Part shown: one piece after another, positions 1 to 11,293 of the stretch
Numbering within the stretch: position 1 is the first letter of the stretch
Layout: each line of letters starts with the position of its first letter
Assembly (NCBI RefSeq): GCF_001427305.1
Contig: NZ_LMFZ01000001.1
Coordinates: forward strand, 125,261-189,260
DNA length: 64,000 nucleotides
Source of the DNA: Duganella sp. Root1480D1
GTDB taxonomy: Bacteria; Pseudomonadota; Gammaproteobacteria; Burkholderiales; Burkholderiaceae_D
Direction of reading: 5' to 3'
The notes under the pieces: model-generated
Seen by the model: the letters and a program-made list of their open reading frames with translations, nothing else
What the model was told of the DNA's origin: nothing
Databases searched by the model: none
Position numbers and translations under genes: made by a program

Positions 1-1293
1 GACCTTCTTCGAATCGAAGAACTGCTCGTCTTCGGTTGAACCATGCAGCGCCGTAGTGGAACTCTGGCCCTGCTGGATGGCCTGGGTCACGGCGTCAAAG
101 TAGCCGGTACCGACTTCACGCTGGTGCTTGACGGCGGTGAAGCCCTTGGCCGCAGCTGCGAACTCGGCTTCCTGCAATTCCACGAAGGCCGACATCTGGC
201 GGCGCGCATAGCCGTGCGCCAGGTCGAACATGCCGTAGTTCAGCGAATGGAAGCCAGCCAGCGTGATGAACTGGAATTTATAGCCCATCGCCCCCAGCTC
301 TTTCTGGAACTTGGCGATGGTCGCATCGTCCAGGTTCTTTTTCCAGTTGAAGGAAGGCGAGCAGTTATAGGCCAGCATCTTGCCAGGGAACTTGGCATGG
401 ACCGCTTCGGCAAAGGCCTTGGCAAACGCCAGGTCAGGCTTGCCGGTTTCGCACCACACCAGGTCGGCGTATGGCGCATAGGCCAGCGCGCGGGAGATCG
501 ACTGCTCAAGGCCGTTGCGAACCTTATAGAAGCCTTCCACGGTGCGCTCGCCGGTGCAGAAAGGCTTGTCGTTATCGTCCACGTCGGAGGTCAGCAAGTC
601 TGCTGCCTCGGCGTCGGTACGCGCAATCACCAGGGTTGAAGTGCCCATCACGTCGGCCGCCAGGCGGGCAGCAGTCAGCTTTTCGACGGCTTCGCGGGTT
701 GGCACCAGCACCTTGCCGCCCATATGGCCGCACTTCTTCACGGAAGCCAGTTGATCTTCAAAGTGCACGCCCGAAGCGCCGGCCTCGATCATGGCCTTCA
801 TCAGCTCGAAGGCATTCAGCACGCCGCCGAAACCGGCTTCCGCATCCGCCACGATGGGCGCGAAGAAATCGATATCGTCCTTGCCTTCCGACCACTGGAT
901 CTGGTCGGCACGCTGGAAAGTGTTGTTGATGCGGCGGACCACCATCGGCACCGAATTGGCCGGATACAGAGACTGGTCCGGGTACATCTCGCCCGCCAGG
1001 TTGGCATCGCCCGCTACCTGCCAGCCGGACAGGTAAATCGCCTTCAGGCCGGCCTTCACCTGCTGCATGGCCTGGTTGCCGGTCAGGGCGCCAAGCGCAT
1101 TGACAAAGGGCTCATTGTTCACCAGGTCCCACAACTTTTCCGCACCGCGCTTGGCGAGCGTATGTTCGATGGCCAGCGAGCCGCGCAGGCGCACCACGTC
1201 TTCGGCGGTGTAAGTGCGGGTGACGCCTTTCCAGCGTGGGTTGCTATCCCAGTCGTGCTGCAGGGTTGCGATTTGTTCGGCGCGGGTTGCCAT
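1..1293 (-). CDS. aceA: Isocitrate lyase, 3' end outside window
   Basis: Cleaves isocitrate to succinate and glyoxylate in the glyoxylate shunt, in the cytoplasm. The visible 431 codons carry the diagnostic active-site motif KKCGHMGGK with its catalytic cysteine, followed by the VPTREAV and [13 protein letters not shown] segments typical of the family. The ATG at 1293 has a strong AGGAGA ribosome site six bases upstream. Betaproteobacterial enzymes are about 430-435 residues, so only the last codons and the stop are missing. The preceding 249 bases hold a perfect 14-bp palindrome that may be an operator. Identification is secure from the motif and length. Confidence 0.97.
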   Translation of the reverse strand, partial: MATRAEQIATLQHDWDSNPRWKGVTRTYTAEDVVRLRGSLAIEHTLAKRGAEKLWDLVNNEPFVNALGALTGNQAMQQVKAGLKAIYLSGWQVAGDANLAGEMYPDQSLYPANSVPMVVRRINNTFQRADQIQWSEGKDDIDFFAPIVADAEAGFGGVLNAFELMKAMIEAGASGVHFEDQLASVKKCGHMGGKVLVPTREAVEKLTAARLAADVMGTSTLVIARTDAEAADLLTSDVDDNDKPFCTGERTVEGFYKVRNGLEQSISRALAYAPYADLVWCETGKPDLAFAKAFAEAVHAKFPGKMLAYNCSPSFNWKKNLDDATIAKFQKELGAMGYKFQFITLAGFHSLNYGMFDLAHGYARRQMSAFVELQEAEFAAAAKGFTAVKHQREVGTGYFDAVTQAIQQGQSSTTALHGSTEDEQFFDSKKV

Positions 1294-1369
1294 GATGATC
1301 TCCTACGTAAAGCGTTAGAAAACGAAAACCGTTAGAGATATCTTAGGCTTGATTGCTCTGGTGCAGCAC

Positions 1370-1383
1370 GTCTTATATAAGAC
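1370..1383 (-). promoter_or_regulatory. Perfect 14-bp palindrome upstream of aceA
   Basis: GTCTTATATAAGAC is a perfect inverted repeat about 77 bases upstream of the aceA start. Its TATATAAG core could also act as a -10 region. Position and symmetry suggest a dimeric repressor or activator site controlling the glyoxylate shunt. The regulator is not identified here. Confidence 0.45.
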
Positions 1384-1450
1384 ATATGAGCAGCAATTAT
1401 TCTTGCTAAATCATAAGCTTAAGGTGAGCATTCCATGATGCGGAACAACA

Positions 1451-1533
1451 TTTCTCCTTTCGAGAGAAACAAGGTTCGTTGAATTGATGCACTTTCCATC
1501 GCATGAAATGGCGGTTTCACATCGTGGAAAGTG
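1451..1533 (-). other. Hairpins between rraA-like gene and aceA
   Basis: Two inverted repeats lie between the end of the RraA-family gene and the aceA palindrome. One is TTTCTC paired with GAGAAA near 1451-1468. The other is CACTTTCCA (1490-1498) paired with TGGAAAGTG (1525-1533), with an inner TGAAA/TTTCA pair. Neither has a T-run on the minus strand, so these may be transcript-end structures but are not canonical terminators. Confidence 0.35.
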
Positions 1534-1542
1534 GCAGGAAAA

Positions 1543-2037
1543 TCAGGCGAGCTTCTGCCTCGCCACCAGCACGCCATCGACATCGGCGTAGATCCAGTCC
1601 CCCGGACGGACAGTAACGCCAGCGATTTGCACGTTCACATCGCGCTTGCCAACGCCATCGCGCGCACTGCGCTGTGGATGCGTGGCCAAGGCCATGATGC
1701 CGACATCGCATTCCGCCAATTCCGCGCTATCGCGCACGCAACCGTCGACGATCACGCCGGCCCAGCCATTATTCTGGGCCAGCAAGCCAAGCTGGCCGCC
1801 GACCAGCGCCCGGCGCAAGCTGCCGCCGCCATCGACCACCAGCACTTTGCCCTCGCCCTGGGTTTCCAGAGTTGCGCGCACCAGCGCATTATCTTCATGC
1901 ACTTTCAGCGTCGCCGCCGGCCCGGCAAACTGGGCCCGTTTGCCGAAGTGGCGAAAGAACGGCGACAGCGCTTGCAGGCTACCGTCTTCCAGCATTCCAG
2001 GATTGTCATCACACAGGTCAGTCGTAGCAAAACTCAT
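1543..2037 (-). CDS. RraA-family protein / HMG aldolase-like
   Basis: A 164-residue member of the RraA/MenG family. The family includes ribonuclease E activity regulators and class II 4-hydroxy-4-methyl-2-oxoglutarate or oxaloacetate-decarboxylating aldolases. The family signature G-x-x-V-D-G-x-x-R-D is present ([10 protein letters not shown], middle of the protein), followed by the C-terminal [13 protein letters not shown] segment that helps bind the metal. The start at 2037 is chosen over an in-frame upstream codon because GGAGAAAC lies just before it and the upstream extension would read through a palindromic repeat. Whether it regulates RNase E or acts as an aldolase cannot be told from sequence. 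Confidence 0.85.
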   Translation of the reverse strand: MSFATTDLCDDNPGMLEDGSLQALSPFFRHFGKRAQFAGPAATLKVHEDNALVRATLETQGEGKVLVVDGGGSLRRALVGGQLGLLAQNNGWAGVIVDGCVRDSAELAECDVGIMALATHPQRSARDGVGKRDVNVQIAGVTVRPGDWIYADVDGVLVARQKLA

Positions 2038-2052
2038 GGCGTTTCTCCAAAA

Positions 2053-2194
2053 AAATTCGGGGTCAGGTCTGTCATTCGGACACCGACACAATATCTTTGA
2101 TCTAGCTCAATACGCAAATTCGGCCGATTTTGCGTATTGAGCTAAATCAAAGGATTGCGTTAGCTGTCCAAATGACAGACCTGACCCCGAATTT
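2053..2194. repeat. Palindromic intergenic repeat, copy 1 (long form)
   Basis: A gapless inverted repeat with two 71-base arms meeting at TCGGCCGA; by hand 59 of 71 positions pair. The outer ends share AATTCGGGGTCAGG with copy 2, and the inner part carries AGCTCAATACGCAAA, which the other copies lack. A further 12-base direct copy of the right end (GACCCCGAATTT) follows at 2197-2208, abutting the MFS stop codon. It lies between the MFS gene and the RraA-family gene, both on the minus strand. It resembles REP or MITE-like elements. No transposase is present in the window. Confidence 0.8.
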
Positions 2195-2208
2195 TTGACC
2201 CCGAATTT

Positions 2209-3417
2209 TCAGGCGGCGGCGCTGGCGGTGGCGCGGGTGCGGCTGCCGACACCGGTGGCAGTGGCAATTGCGAGCAGCAGGAAGAAGGCGATGCCGGCGA
2301 AGACGAACTGCGGTTTGCCGGCGTCCATCATCAGGCCGAACAGTAACGGGCCTACCGACAGGCCGCTGTCCAGGCCGGAATACACCACGCCATACACGCG
2401 GCCCGTGGCATTCTTCGGCGCGGCGGCGCGGATCATCAAGTCCCGCGATGGGCCCGCAATGCCGGAGAAGAAGCCGACCAGCGCCATCAGCACCAACGCC
2501 CCCCAGGCCGGCACCACCGCCAGACCAAGCAGCAAGGCCAGCACGGCAGCCAGCGCGAAAGCAGCAGCAATCGTGCGGTCGTGATTCTTGCGCCCGGCGC
2601 CGAGGAAGCCGCCCAGCATCATGCCCACCGCGGATGCCAGCATGTACGCGGTGAACGCGCTGATTGCCATCGCCAGCGACATGCCGTACAGCTTGACCAG
2701 GCCGGTCGAGGCGAAACTCTGGATACCTCCCAGCGCCAGCGCCGTCAGGAAAAAGAAGCCAAAGCACATCCACACCGACGGCAGGCGCAGGAAATCAAAC
2801 GAGCCGCCCTGCCGCACATCGGCGCCATGCTGGACGATCGGATCGGGACGCAGCGCTTCGCGGTTCCACCACAGGATCGCCAGCACAATCGCCGGCAGCG
2901 CGGCTGCCGACAGCAAGGCCGTGCGCCAATCGGTGGCCGTCGCCACGCCGGTCAGGAACAGCGGCGCGGCGGCCCAGCCAATGCTGCCGCTGATGCCGTG
3001 CACCGAAAAGCCGTGCGCCAGCCGGTCGCGCGATACGCGCTGGTTGAGGATCGTATAGTCCGCCGGGTGGAAGATGCTGTTTCCCATCCCGGCCATCAGC
3101 GCGCCCACCATGAGACCGGCATAGTTCTGGGCATTCGACAGCACCAGCGCCGATACGCCCAGCATCGCCATGCCCGAAAACAGCACGCGGCGCGCGCCAA
3201 CCCGGTCCACAACGAAACCGGCCAGCGCCTGGCCAATGCCGGAAACGACAAAGAACGCCGTCATCAGCAGTGCCAGCTCGGAGTAGCTTAAGCCGAAAGC
3301 CGTCTTCAGCCAGGGAAAGAGCGCGGCCAGGATCAGGTGGTAGAAGTGCGAGACGCCATGCGCCAGCCCGACCAGGCCGATCACGCGGGCATCGGTGCGT
3401 AAGGTTTGATTATCCAT
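2209..3417 (-). CDS. MFS transporter (exporter-like)
   Basis: A 402-residue, twelve-helix major facilitator protein of the inner membrane. The first half has the loop 2-3 signature region GFVVDRVGARRVLF and the second half the related GGFLGAGRKNHDR. The opening HGVSHFYHLILAALFPWLK resembles the fosmidomycin-resistance-like branch of MFS drug exporters, but the substrate is unknown. The ATG at 3417 has GAGGC upstream; in-frame starts at 3429 and 3450 lack a good ribosome site. It is divergent from an AraC-family gene 99 bases away, which likely controls it. This pairing recalls exporter/regulator pairs such as NimT/NimR. Confidence 0.85.
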   Translation of the reverse strand: MDNQTLRTDARVIGLVGLAHGVSHFYHLILAALFPWLKTAFGLSYSELALLMTAFFVVSGIGQALAGFVVDRVGARRVLFSGMAMLGVSALVLSNAQNYAGLMVGALMAGMGNSIFHPADYTILNQRVSRDRLAHGFSVHGISGSIGWAAAPLFLTGVATATDWRTALLSAAALPAIVLAILWWNREALRPDPIVQHGADVRQGGSFDFLRLPSVWMCFGFFFLTALALGGIQSFASTGLVKLYGMSLAMAISAFTAYMLASAVGMMLGGFLGAGRKNHDRTIAAAFALAAVLALLLGLAVVPAWGALVLMALVGFFSGIAGPSRDLMIRAAAPKNATGRVYGVVYSGLDSGLSVGPLLFGLMMDAGKPQFVFAGIAFFLLLAIATATGVGSRTRATASAAA

Positions 3418-3516
3418 TGCCTGCCTCATTCGTATAAAGAATGGAAACATTTTAGGAAAACCCGGCGCGTCTGTTTTGAGCTAGGATGACATCATTTATC
3501 GCAAAACTGCCATCCC

Positions 3517-4311
3517 ATGCCAGTCCAGATCGTTACCCACACGGGGCCGCACGAAAGCCGCCGCGAACCGACCGACGTGCAGCCAGTCACCATGATTGCA
3601 CGCGACCTGGTCAGCGAGCGTTCCCTGCAGGCGCATACCCACGATTGCGCCCAGCTGACCCTGGCACTGGAAGGCGTAATCCGCTTGAACGCGATGGACA
3701 GTAGCTGGATCGTGCCGCCGCAGCGCGCAATCTGGACCGCGGCCAATGTCGAGCATTCCCTGAGCGTGATCGAGACCGCGCGCTTGCGGCCGGTCTACGT
3801 CGTATCGTCTTTCGATCCCTTCCCTGGCGAGCCATGCAAGGTACTGGAAGTTTCACCGCTGCTGCGCGAACTGGTCATGGCGCTGGAGCAGGAAGACCCC
3901 GCACTGCCAACGCGCCGCTCGCAATTGATCAGCGACCTGATCCTCGATGAATTGCCGCACCTGGCCACCCGTCCAATCCGCGTCCCCATGCCGCGCGATA
4001 AACGCTTGAAGAGCCTGTGCGACGCCTTGCTCGCCGATCCGGGCGCGACGCAAACGCTGGAGGAATGGGCTGGCAAAGCCGGCGCTTCCGAACGCACGCT
4101 GGCGCGCCTGTTTGAAAAAGAACTGGGCATGAGCTTCGGCCAGTGGCGCCAGCAAGCGCGGCTGGCGCACGCGGCGCCGATGATTTCCAGCGGCATGCCC
4201 CTGTCGCAAGTAGCCGATGCGCTCGGCTACTCCAGCCAGTCCGCCTTTACCGCCATGTTCCGCAAGACCTTCGGCTGCCCACCAACCGCCTTCTTCAACA
4301 CCCGCATCTGA
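3517..4311 (+). CDS. AraC-family transcriptional regulator
   Basis: A 264-residue regulator. Residues about 20-110 form an N-terminal cupin-type sensor domain (HTHDCAQLTLALEGVI, then VPPQRAIWTAANVEHS, as in NimR-like AraC proteins). Residues about 165-260 form the double helix-turn-helix, ending in the conserved SQVADALGYSSQSAFTAMFR stretch. The C-terminal half is typical of DNA-binding AraC proteins. It is transcribed away from the MFS gene across a 99-base gap, so it probably regulates that transporter and itself. The ribosome site before the ATG at 3517 is weak. The inducer is unknown. Confidence 0.9.
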   Translation: MPVQIVTHTGPHESRREPTDVQPVTMIARDLVSERSLQAHTHDCAQLTLALEGVIRLNAMDSSWIVPPQRAIWTAANVEHSLSVIETARLRPVYVVSSFDPFPGEPCKVLEVSPLLRELVMALEQEDPALPTRRSQLISDLILDELPHLATRPIRVPMPRDKRLKSLCDALLADPGATQTLEEWAGKAGASERTLARLFEKELGMSFGQWRQQARLAHAAPMISSGMPLSQVADALGYSSQSAFTAMFRKTFGCPPTAFFNTRI

Positions 4312-4379
4312 TGTAGATCAAACCCGCGATTGATTGCCGCTCGGCCGCGCTTGCCTGCCGGCGTTCGCGCTGCCTACAC

Positions 4380-4958
4380 TCATTTGGGAGGCGCGGCCTG
4401 GTGGCGCTGCATTGTTTCGGCGTCGAGCATTTCGCGCAGCCTCACAAATAATGGTGCCGTGGCAGTGTGCTTGCGGCCGTACCCCAGGTTGAAGGCATAG
4501 TCGAAATCGGGCGGATTATCGCCCTGGTTGTGCTGGAGAATGGTTTCCAGCTTGTCGAAGGCTTTCACGGCCTGGGCTTCTGGCGTGGCGGCGGCTTCGT
4601 ACTCGTCCCAGAGGGCGATGATTTCCGCGCGCAGTGGCGGGTCGAGTTCGCACGTCAGGGTATGCAGGTCTTCGCGCTCCTGCGCGGACTTGCCGGGATG
4701 GGCGTGCTGGTGGATGGCGGGGATGTCGCCATGGATTGCTTCGCCGAGGTCGTGCACGATGCACAGCTTCAACAGGCGGGCCAGGTCCAGGCTGGGCAAT
4801 TCGTCGGCGAACACCAGCGCCATCAGCGCCAGCCGCCAGCTATGCTCGGCGGTGCTTTCCGGCCGTCCGGTCGAGGTAAAACCACTGCGCAGGACGCTCT
4901 TCAGCCGCTCCGCTTCGCGCAGGAACTCCAGCCGGCCCGCCAACGTTGACTCATTCAT
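4380..4958 (-). CDS. HD-domain hydrolase, YfbR-like
   Basis: A 192-residue HD-superfamily metal-dependent phosphohydrolase. The metal-binding residues are visible as His39 in AEHSWR, His69-Asp70 in the VHDLGEAIHGDIP motif, and a C-terminal Asp in KAFDKLE. The family includes 5'-deoxynucleotidase YfbR and many uncharacterised nucleotidases of the HD_3 group. The start at 4958 follows a GGAG site. The next gene is divergent with only 47 bases between start codons. The likely reaction is removal of phosphate from nucleotides, but the substrate is inferred only at family level. Confidence 0.85.
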   Translation of the reverse strand: MNESTLAGRLEFLREAERLKSVLRSGFTSTGRPESTAEHSWRLALMALVFADELPSLDLARLLKLCIVHDLGEAIHGDIPAIHQHAHPGKSAQEREDLHTLTCELDPPLRAEIIALWDEYEAAATPEAQAVKAFDKLETILQHNQGDNPPDFDYAFNLGYGRKHTATAPLFVRLREMLDAETMQRHQAAPPK

Positions 4959-5005
4959 GCAGTGCTCCTATCCAGAGGCACGAGTTTACGCAATTTGGAG
5001 GATGT

Positions 5006-5521
5006 ATGTCATCAGGTTTTCAATGGCCATCAAAATGGTGGCAGTGGCTGCTGGTCTATCCGGGCCTGGCAGTTGCCCTTATCCCTATCGCCAACGAATA
5101 TCTCAAGTCGAGCGACGGCGACAAACAAGTCGCACTCTGGACCAAGAACATCAGTTGTATCGAAACGCCCTTCGCCGGCGTCTTGAACGAATTCAATGTG
5201 CAGACCTCCGCCACCATCTGCAAATCCGGCGATGTGCTGGTGCGGTTTATCGGACCCGGCGACAAGCGGGCCTACCGGTGGGTGGCGGTGGAACTGTTTG
5301 GCTTGCGCAGCAGCGGCACATTCAGCTTGATCGGCAATGCGATGGCCCAGGCGCCCGCCGCGCGCCAGCTTGAAGAAACCGTCTGCCAGTGGACGCGCCC
5401 GGACGGCTGGGTCATTCGCCGCGTGAAGGTGCAGGGCAGCTGCTTCAACGAGCACATCTGGGCTGCCACAGGAGAAGTCAGGCGCCGGCAGCAGGTTGAC
5501 TGCCAGGCGCCTTGCCGGTGA
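5006..5521 (+). CDS. Hypothetical membrane-anchored protein
   Basis: A 171-residue protein that I do not recognise. A tryptophan-rich N-terminus leads into one hydrophobic segment (WWQWLLVYPGLAVALIPIA, residues 8-30), probably a membrane anchor. The rest is polar and holds five cysteines, consistent with a periplasmic domain. The ATG at 5006 is chosen because GGAGG stands directly before it; an upstream in-frame start at 4946 would overlap the divergent HD gene. It ends two bases before the convergent stop of clpB. No function can be assigned. Confidence 0.7.
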   Translation: MSSGFQWPSKWWQWLLVYPGLAVALIPIANEYLKSSDGDKQVALWTKNISCIETPFAGVLNEFNVQTSATICKSGDVLVRFIGPGDKRAYRWVAVELFGLRSSGTFSLIGNAMAQAPAARQLEETVCQWTRPDGWVIRRVKVQGSCFNEHIWAATGEVRRRQQVDCQAPCR

Positions 5522-5523
5522 GC

Positions 5524-8106
<2,583 letters not shown>

Positions 8107-8137
8107 GTCGAACGCTCCTGATGAATTGTCAACGACA

Positions 8138-8165
8138 ATCTAAGGACGCGTTGACAGTTTTCAAG
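8138..8165 (-). promoter_or_regulatory. Heat-shock (sigma-32-like) promoter of clpB
   Basis: On the minus strand CTTGAAA (8165-8159) is followed after 13 bases by CCTTAGAT (8145-8138). The -35 element matches the sigma-32 consensus exactly and the -10 partly matches CCCCATNT. It sits 31 bases before the clpB start and its -35 overlaps the moaE stop codon. Confidence 0.65.
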
Positions 8166-8613
8166 ACCACTTTATTAAAGCATCGTCGTCGCTGCTGCGC
8201 GCATCGACCCAGCGCGCGCCTTCGGGCGTCTGTTCCTTCTTCCAGAACGGCGCCTCGGTCTTCAGGTAATCAATAATGAATTCGCAAGCCGAGAATGCCT
8301 CGCCCCGGTGCGGCGAAGTGACCGCCACCAGCACGATCTGGTCCATGGGCTTGAGCGGCCCGATGCGGTGGATGACCAGCGCGCCATAAATCGGCCAGCG
8401 GGCTTTGGCCTGGTCGATAATGGACTGAATCGACTGCTCGGTCATGCCTGGGTAATGCTCGAGCTCCATTTCTGCAACGGAAGCGCCCTCGTTCAGGTCG
8501 CGCACCGTACCGACGAAAGTGACTATACCGCCAACTTTGGCGTTCCCGGCGCGCAGTTGCGCCACTTCATGCGACAGGTCGAAGTCTTCTGCCTGGATCC
8601 TTACTTCGTTCAT
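8161..8613 (-). CDS. moaE: Molybdopterin synthase catalytic subunit MoaE
   Basis: A 150-residue large subunit of molybdopterin synthase, which with thiocarboxylated MoaD inserts the dithiolene sulfurs into precursor Z during molybdenum cofactor synthesis. The signature SPHRGEAFSACEFIIDYLK contains the conserved His-Arg pair and Lys118; FWKKE supplies the second catalytic lysine near 125-126. Its ATG overlaps the stop of the DUF349 gene in an ATGA arrangement, implying translational coupling. MoaD and other cofactor genes are not in this window, so this copy seems separated from the rest of the pathway. Confidence 0.96.
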   Translation of the reverse strand: MNEVRIQAEDFDLSHEVAQLRAGNAKVGGIVTFVGTVRDLNEGASVAEMELEHYPGMTEQSIQSIIDQAKARWPIYGALVIHRIGPLKPMDQIVLVAVTSPHRGEAFSACEFIIDYLKTEAPFWKKEQTPEGARWVDARSSDDDALIKWS

Positions 8614-11213
8614 TTACCCTCCGCGCCAGTCTTGCGGAACAACTGCTCGATGCGGCTGGCAGTGCGTGCGTCCACCAGTGCTGGCATGGCACACAGGGCA
8701 AGGAACTGGGCGGCGTGGCTGGCCGGTTTCTGGCCGGACTTGAGGGAGGACTGCAATACTTCTACCTGCATTTTCAATCGGTCTTTCGCAAATTCGGCGC
8801 CACTGTCGATGCCGGCCACGATTTCGAGGCGCAGCACTTCGGACAGCAGGCGTTGGCGGTTGGTTTCCAGTTGGCCGGCGTAGGCGGCACGCGCGGAGGC
8901 GCCCTCCCCGGCAGCTTTCAGTGCGGCGTCGAAGCGGATGCGCAGGGTGCGTTCCTGCTCGGCTGGCAATGCTGCCAGGGCTTGCCAGCGCTTGTCCCAG
9001 TCGGCGCTGTCGATATCGCCCGCTTCGACCAACGCATTTTCCAGGGCCTGCACCAGGCGCAGTTTCTCGCGCAAGGCATTGGCTTGGGCGGCGCCGGCGC
9101 GCTTGCGGATCGCATCGGCTTGCGATTGCAGGGCGCCGACCGCGGCGCGGTAACGCTGGTCGATCTTCTGCTCGCTGGCGCGCGGCACCACGCCGGAAGC
9201 ATGCCATGCGGCGGCGGCATCTTTCAGCGCCTTGCCGATCGCGGCCAGCACGGACTTGTCGTCGCCTTCGAAACTGGCCCCCTCCAGTCCGGCGCAGATC
9301 GCTTCGCGCGCGTGCAAGTGGGCCTTGCGCTCATGGTCGGCGGCATGGGCGTGCTCCTTGCGCCTGGCGAAAATCTGGTCGCAAGCGGCGCGGAATTTCT
9401 GCCACAGCGCCTGTTCGGTCTTGCGCTCCAGCGGCAAGGCGCGGGCGTGGCCTTGCCACGATTCCTGCAGGCGGCGCAAGGTGTCGATGGTATGCCGATC
9501 CAGCGGATTCAGCTTGCCGACTTCTTCGATCAATTGCTCGCGGCGCGCCACTTCGATCTTGCGCTGCGAATCGAGCGGTGCCATCAAGGCATCCATCGCC
9601 TTGCTGAAGGCGGCGTCCAGGCGCTTCTTGTCCTTGCGGTCGATGGTGCCGAGGCGGCTCCAGGCTTGGCGCAGGCGTTGCGTGGACGATGCCAGCGTGC
9701 GCCAGTCATGGGTGTGCGGCAGGTTGCCGGAGGCGGATTCCTCACGGTCGACCTGCGCGCCGCCGGCGGCTTCCAATTGGGCCATGTCCCTGGCGATCAG
9801 AGCATAGGCTTCATCGACCAGTTGTTGCGCTTTTGCTGCATTGGCGTGGCGCTCATCGGCCAGGTGCTTGAAGTGGGCGGCGGCGGGAGCATAGGCGGCG
9901 GTACAGGCGGCGTCGAATTTTTCCCACAAGGACTTGGGCGCGGCGCCGGATACGCCATCCAGCCCCTTCCAACGTTCGCGCATGCTGCCGACTTTCTTGG
10001 CCAGTTCGCTCATGCCGAGGCCTTCGGCAGGCAGGCTTTCAACGGCGTGCACCAGTTCTTCCCGCGACACGTTGCCGCCCCAGCGCGCCCAGTCGCCCAG
10101 CCGCTTCAGGTCAGCCCGCGCGTGGGCCAGGCGCTCGGCCTGGGCTGGCGACAGGCGGCCGGTCTTGCTGTCTTTCAGCGCCTTGTCATGCTCTGCGGCA
10201 ATGTGAAGCTGGCCCTGCGCGAGCGCAGCCTCCATCGCCTCGACCAGGTCCATGAAGTGGCGGTTGGCCTCTTGCTCGGCAGGAGACGGCTTGTGTTTCT
10301 CCTTTGGCGGGCGCGGCGGGCGCAAGGCAGCCGCATCCTGGCCATCGGCATGGGTGACTGCCGCGCCATGGAATGGCGCTGGCGTAATGGCCACCGGCCC
10401 CGGCGCGGCGTGCTCCATGGCGCCTGCCCTGGCGTTGCCTGCCGGCCGTTCGGTTTCTGCGGCAACCGGCGCTGCTGGCGCCGGCATCGCGGCAGGCGCA
10501 ACGGCCCCGGCGTTCGCAGCCGGCCGCTGCGCGGCGCGCTCGGCCGCCAATGCGGCATCGAAGTCGTTCAGCAGGTGGCGCGGCAGCGAAGCGCGCTCAG
10601 GCGATGCCAGGTGGGCTTCATGCTCGCTGGCCAGGCGTTCCAGTTCCTCTGCCCCGGGATGCCTGCGCAAGGCTGCCAGCGCATCGATCATGGCGCGCTG
10701 CAGCGAAACTTGTGCTTCCAGGCGCTCGGCCAGCGCATTGCGCACATGGGCAAATTCAGCCGCTGCCGAGGGCGCTGCATCGACCACCTTCCATTGACGA
10801 TCGAGGTCCGCCACCAGGTTGGGCGTGAGCTTTTCGTCAGCAAACAAACGCTGCGCGAGAGCAATACATGCCTGGGCCTGCTTCTGCTCGGCCTGTACGT
10901 GGCGGATGGCATCCAGACGTCCTTGCACCAGCTTGGCCACCCGCCGGTCCGAATTGCGCATCGCCTGCTGCACTTTCTCCAGTGCAGGCTGCGACACGAC
11001 ATGCTCGGCGGCGGCCAGCCGCACGTCGGCAAATTCACTGTTCAGGATGAGCTCAACCGCAGCAGACTCATCGCCCGCAAGATTGCGGGCCAGCTCGGCT
11101 TGCGCCGAACGGCGTTCTGCAGGAGTGCCGAGCGGCGCATGCGACCCGCCGGAACTCGGCTGGCCGGCAACGCTGGCCTGGCTGGCCTGCTGCTTGAAAA
11201 GGAACTCAAACAT
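8610..11213 (-). CDS. DUF349 repeat protein
   Basis: An 867-residue, mostly helical, charged protein of unknown function. The central and C-terminal parts hold several DUF349-type repeats of about 70 residues. These are recognisable by recurring LWxxF-x-x-A-C cores such as SLWEKFDAACTAAYAP and ALWQKFRAACDQIFAR, plus DWARWGG and SAWSRLGTIDRK-like helices. A low-complexity Ala/Pro stretch (about residues 235-300) separates an N-terminal helical region from the repeats. No signal peptide or membrane segment is seen. It is followed with a 4-bp overlap by moaE. The repeat family occurs in many proteobacteria without a firmly assigned role. Confidence 0.85.
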   Translation of the reverse strand: MFEFLFKQQASQASVAGQPSSGGSHAPLGTPAERRSAQAELARNLAGDESAAVELILNSEFADVRLAAAEHVVSQPALEKVQQAMRNSDRRVAKLVQGRLDAIRHVQAEQKQAQACIALAQRLFADEKLTPNLVADLDRQWKVVDAAPSAAAEFAHVRNALAERLEAQVSLQRAMIDALAALRRHPGAEELERLASEHEAHLASPERASLPRHLLNDFDAALAAERAAQRPAANAGAVAPAAMPAPAAPVAAETERPAGNARAGAMEHAAPGPVAITPAPFHGAAVTHADGQDAAALRPPRPPKEKHKPSPAEQEANRHFMDLVEAMEAALAQGQLHIAAEHDKALKDSKTGRLSPAQAERLAHARADLKRLGDWARWGGNVSREELVHAVESLPAEGLGMSELAKKVGSMRERWKGLDGVSGAAPKSLWEKFDAACTAAYAPAAAHFKHLADERHANAAKAQQLVDEAYALIARDMAQLEAAGGAQVDREESASGNLPHTHDWRTLASSTQRLRQAWSRLGTIDRKDKKRLDAAFSKAMDALMAPLDSQRKIEVARREQLIEEVGKLNPLDRHTIDTLRRLQESWQGHARALPLERKTEQALWQKFRAACDQIFARRKEHAHAADHERKAHLHAREAICAGLEGASFEGDDKSVLAAIGKALKDAAAAWHASGVVPRASEQKIDQRYRAAVGALQSQADAIRKRAGAAQANALREKLRLVQALENALVEAGDIDSADWDKRWQALAALPAEQERTLRIRFDAALKAAGEGASARAAYAGQLETNRQRLLSEVLRLEIVAGIDSGAEFAKDRLKMQVEVLQSSLKSGQKPASHAAQFLALCAMPALVDARTASRIEQLFRKTGAEGK

Positions 11214-11293
11214 AGTTGTGCTATGAATGGATCAAAACCACCATCATAGCGCAGCGCCGCCCGGCAGGGGCGGCGAATGCAGGCACGGCGTGT

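Noticed and set aside
2097..2150. FNR-like sites TTGATCTAGCTCAA and TTGAGCTAAATCAA
   Set aside because: They are the two arms of the palindromic repeat, each one base off consensus, so the match is better explained by the element's own symmetry.
8715..11249. Long frame antisense to the DUF349 gene (about 840 codons)
   Set aside because: Mirror image of an Ala/Arg/Glu-rich coding gene with no recognisable domain.
11214..11293. GC-rich stem as terminator after the hemerythrin-like gene
   Set aside because: A stem of about eight pairs is present but no T-run follows on either strand.
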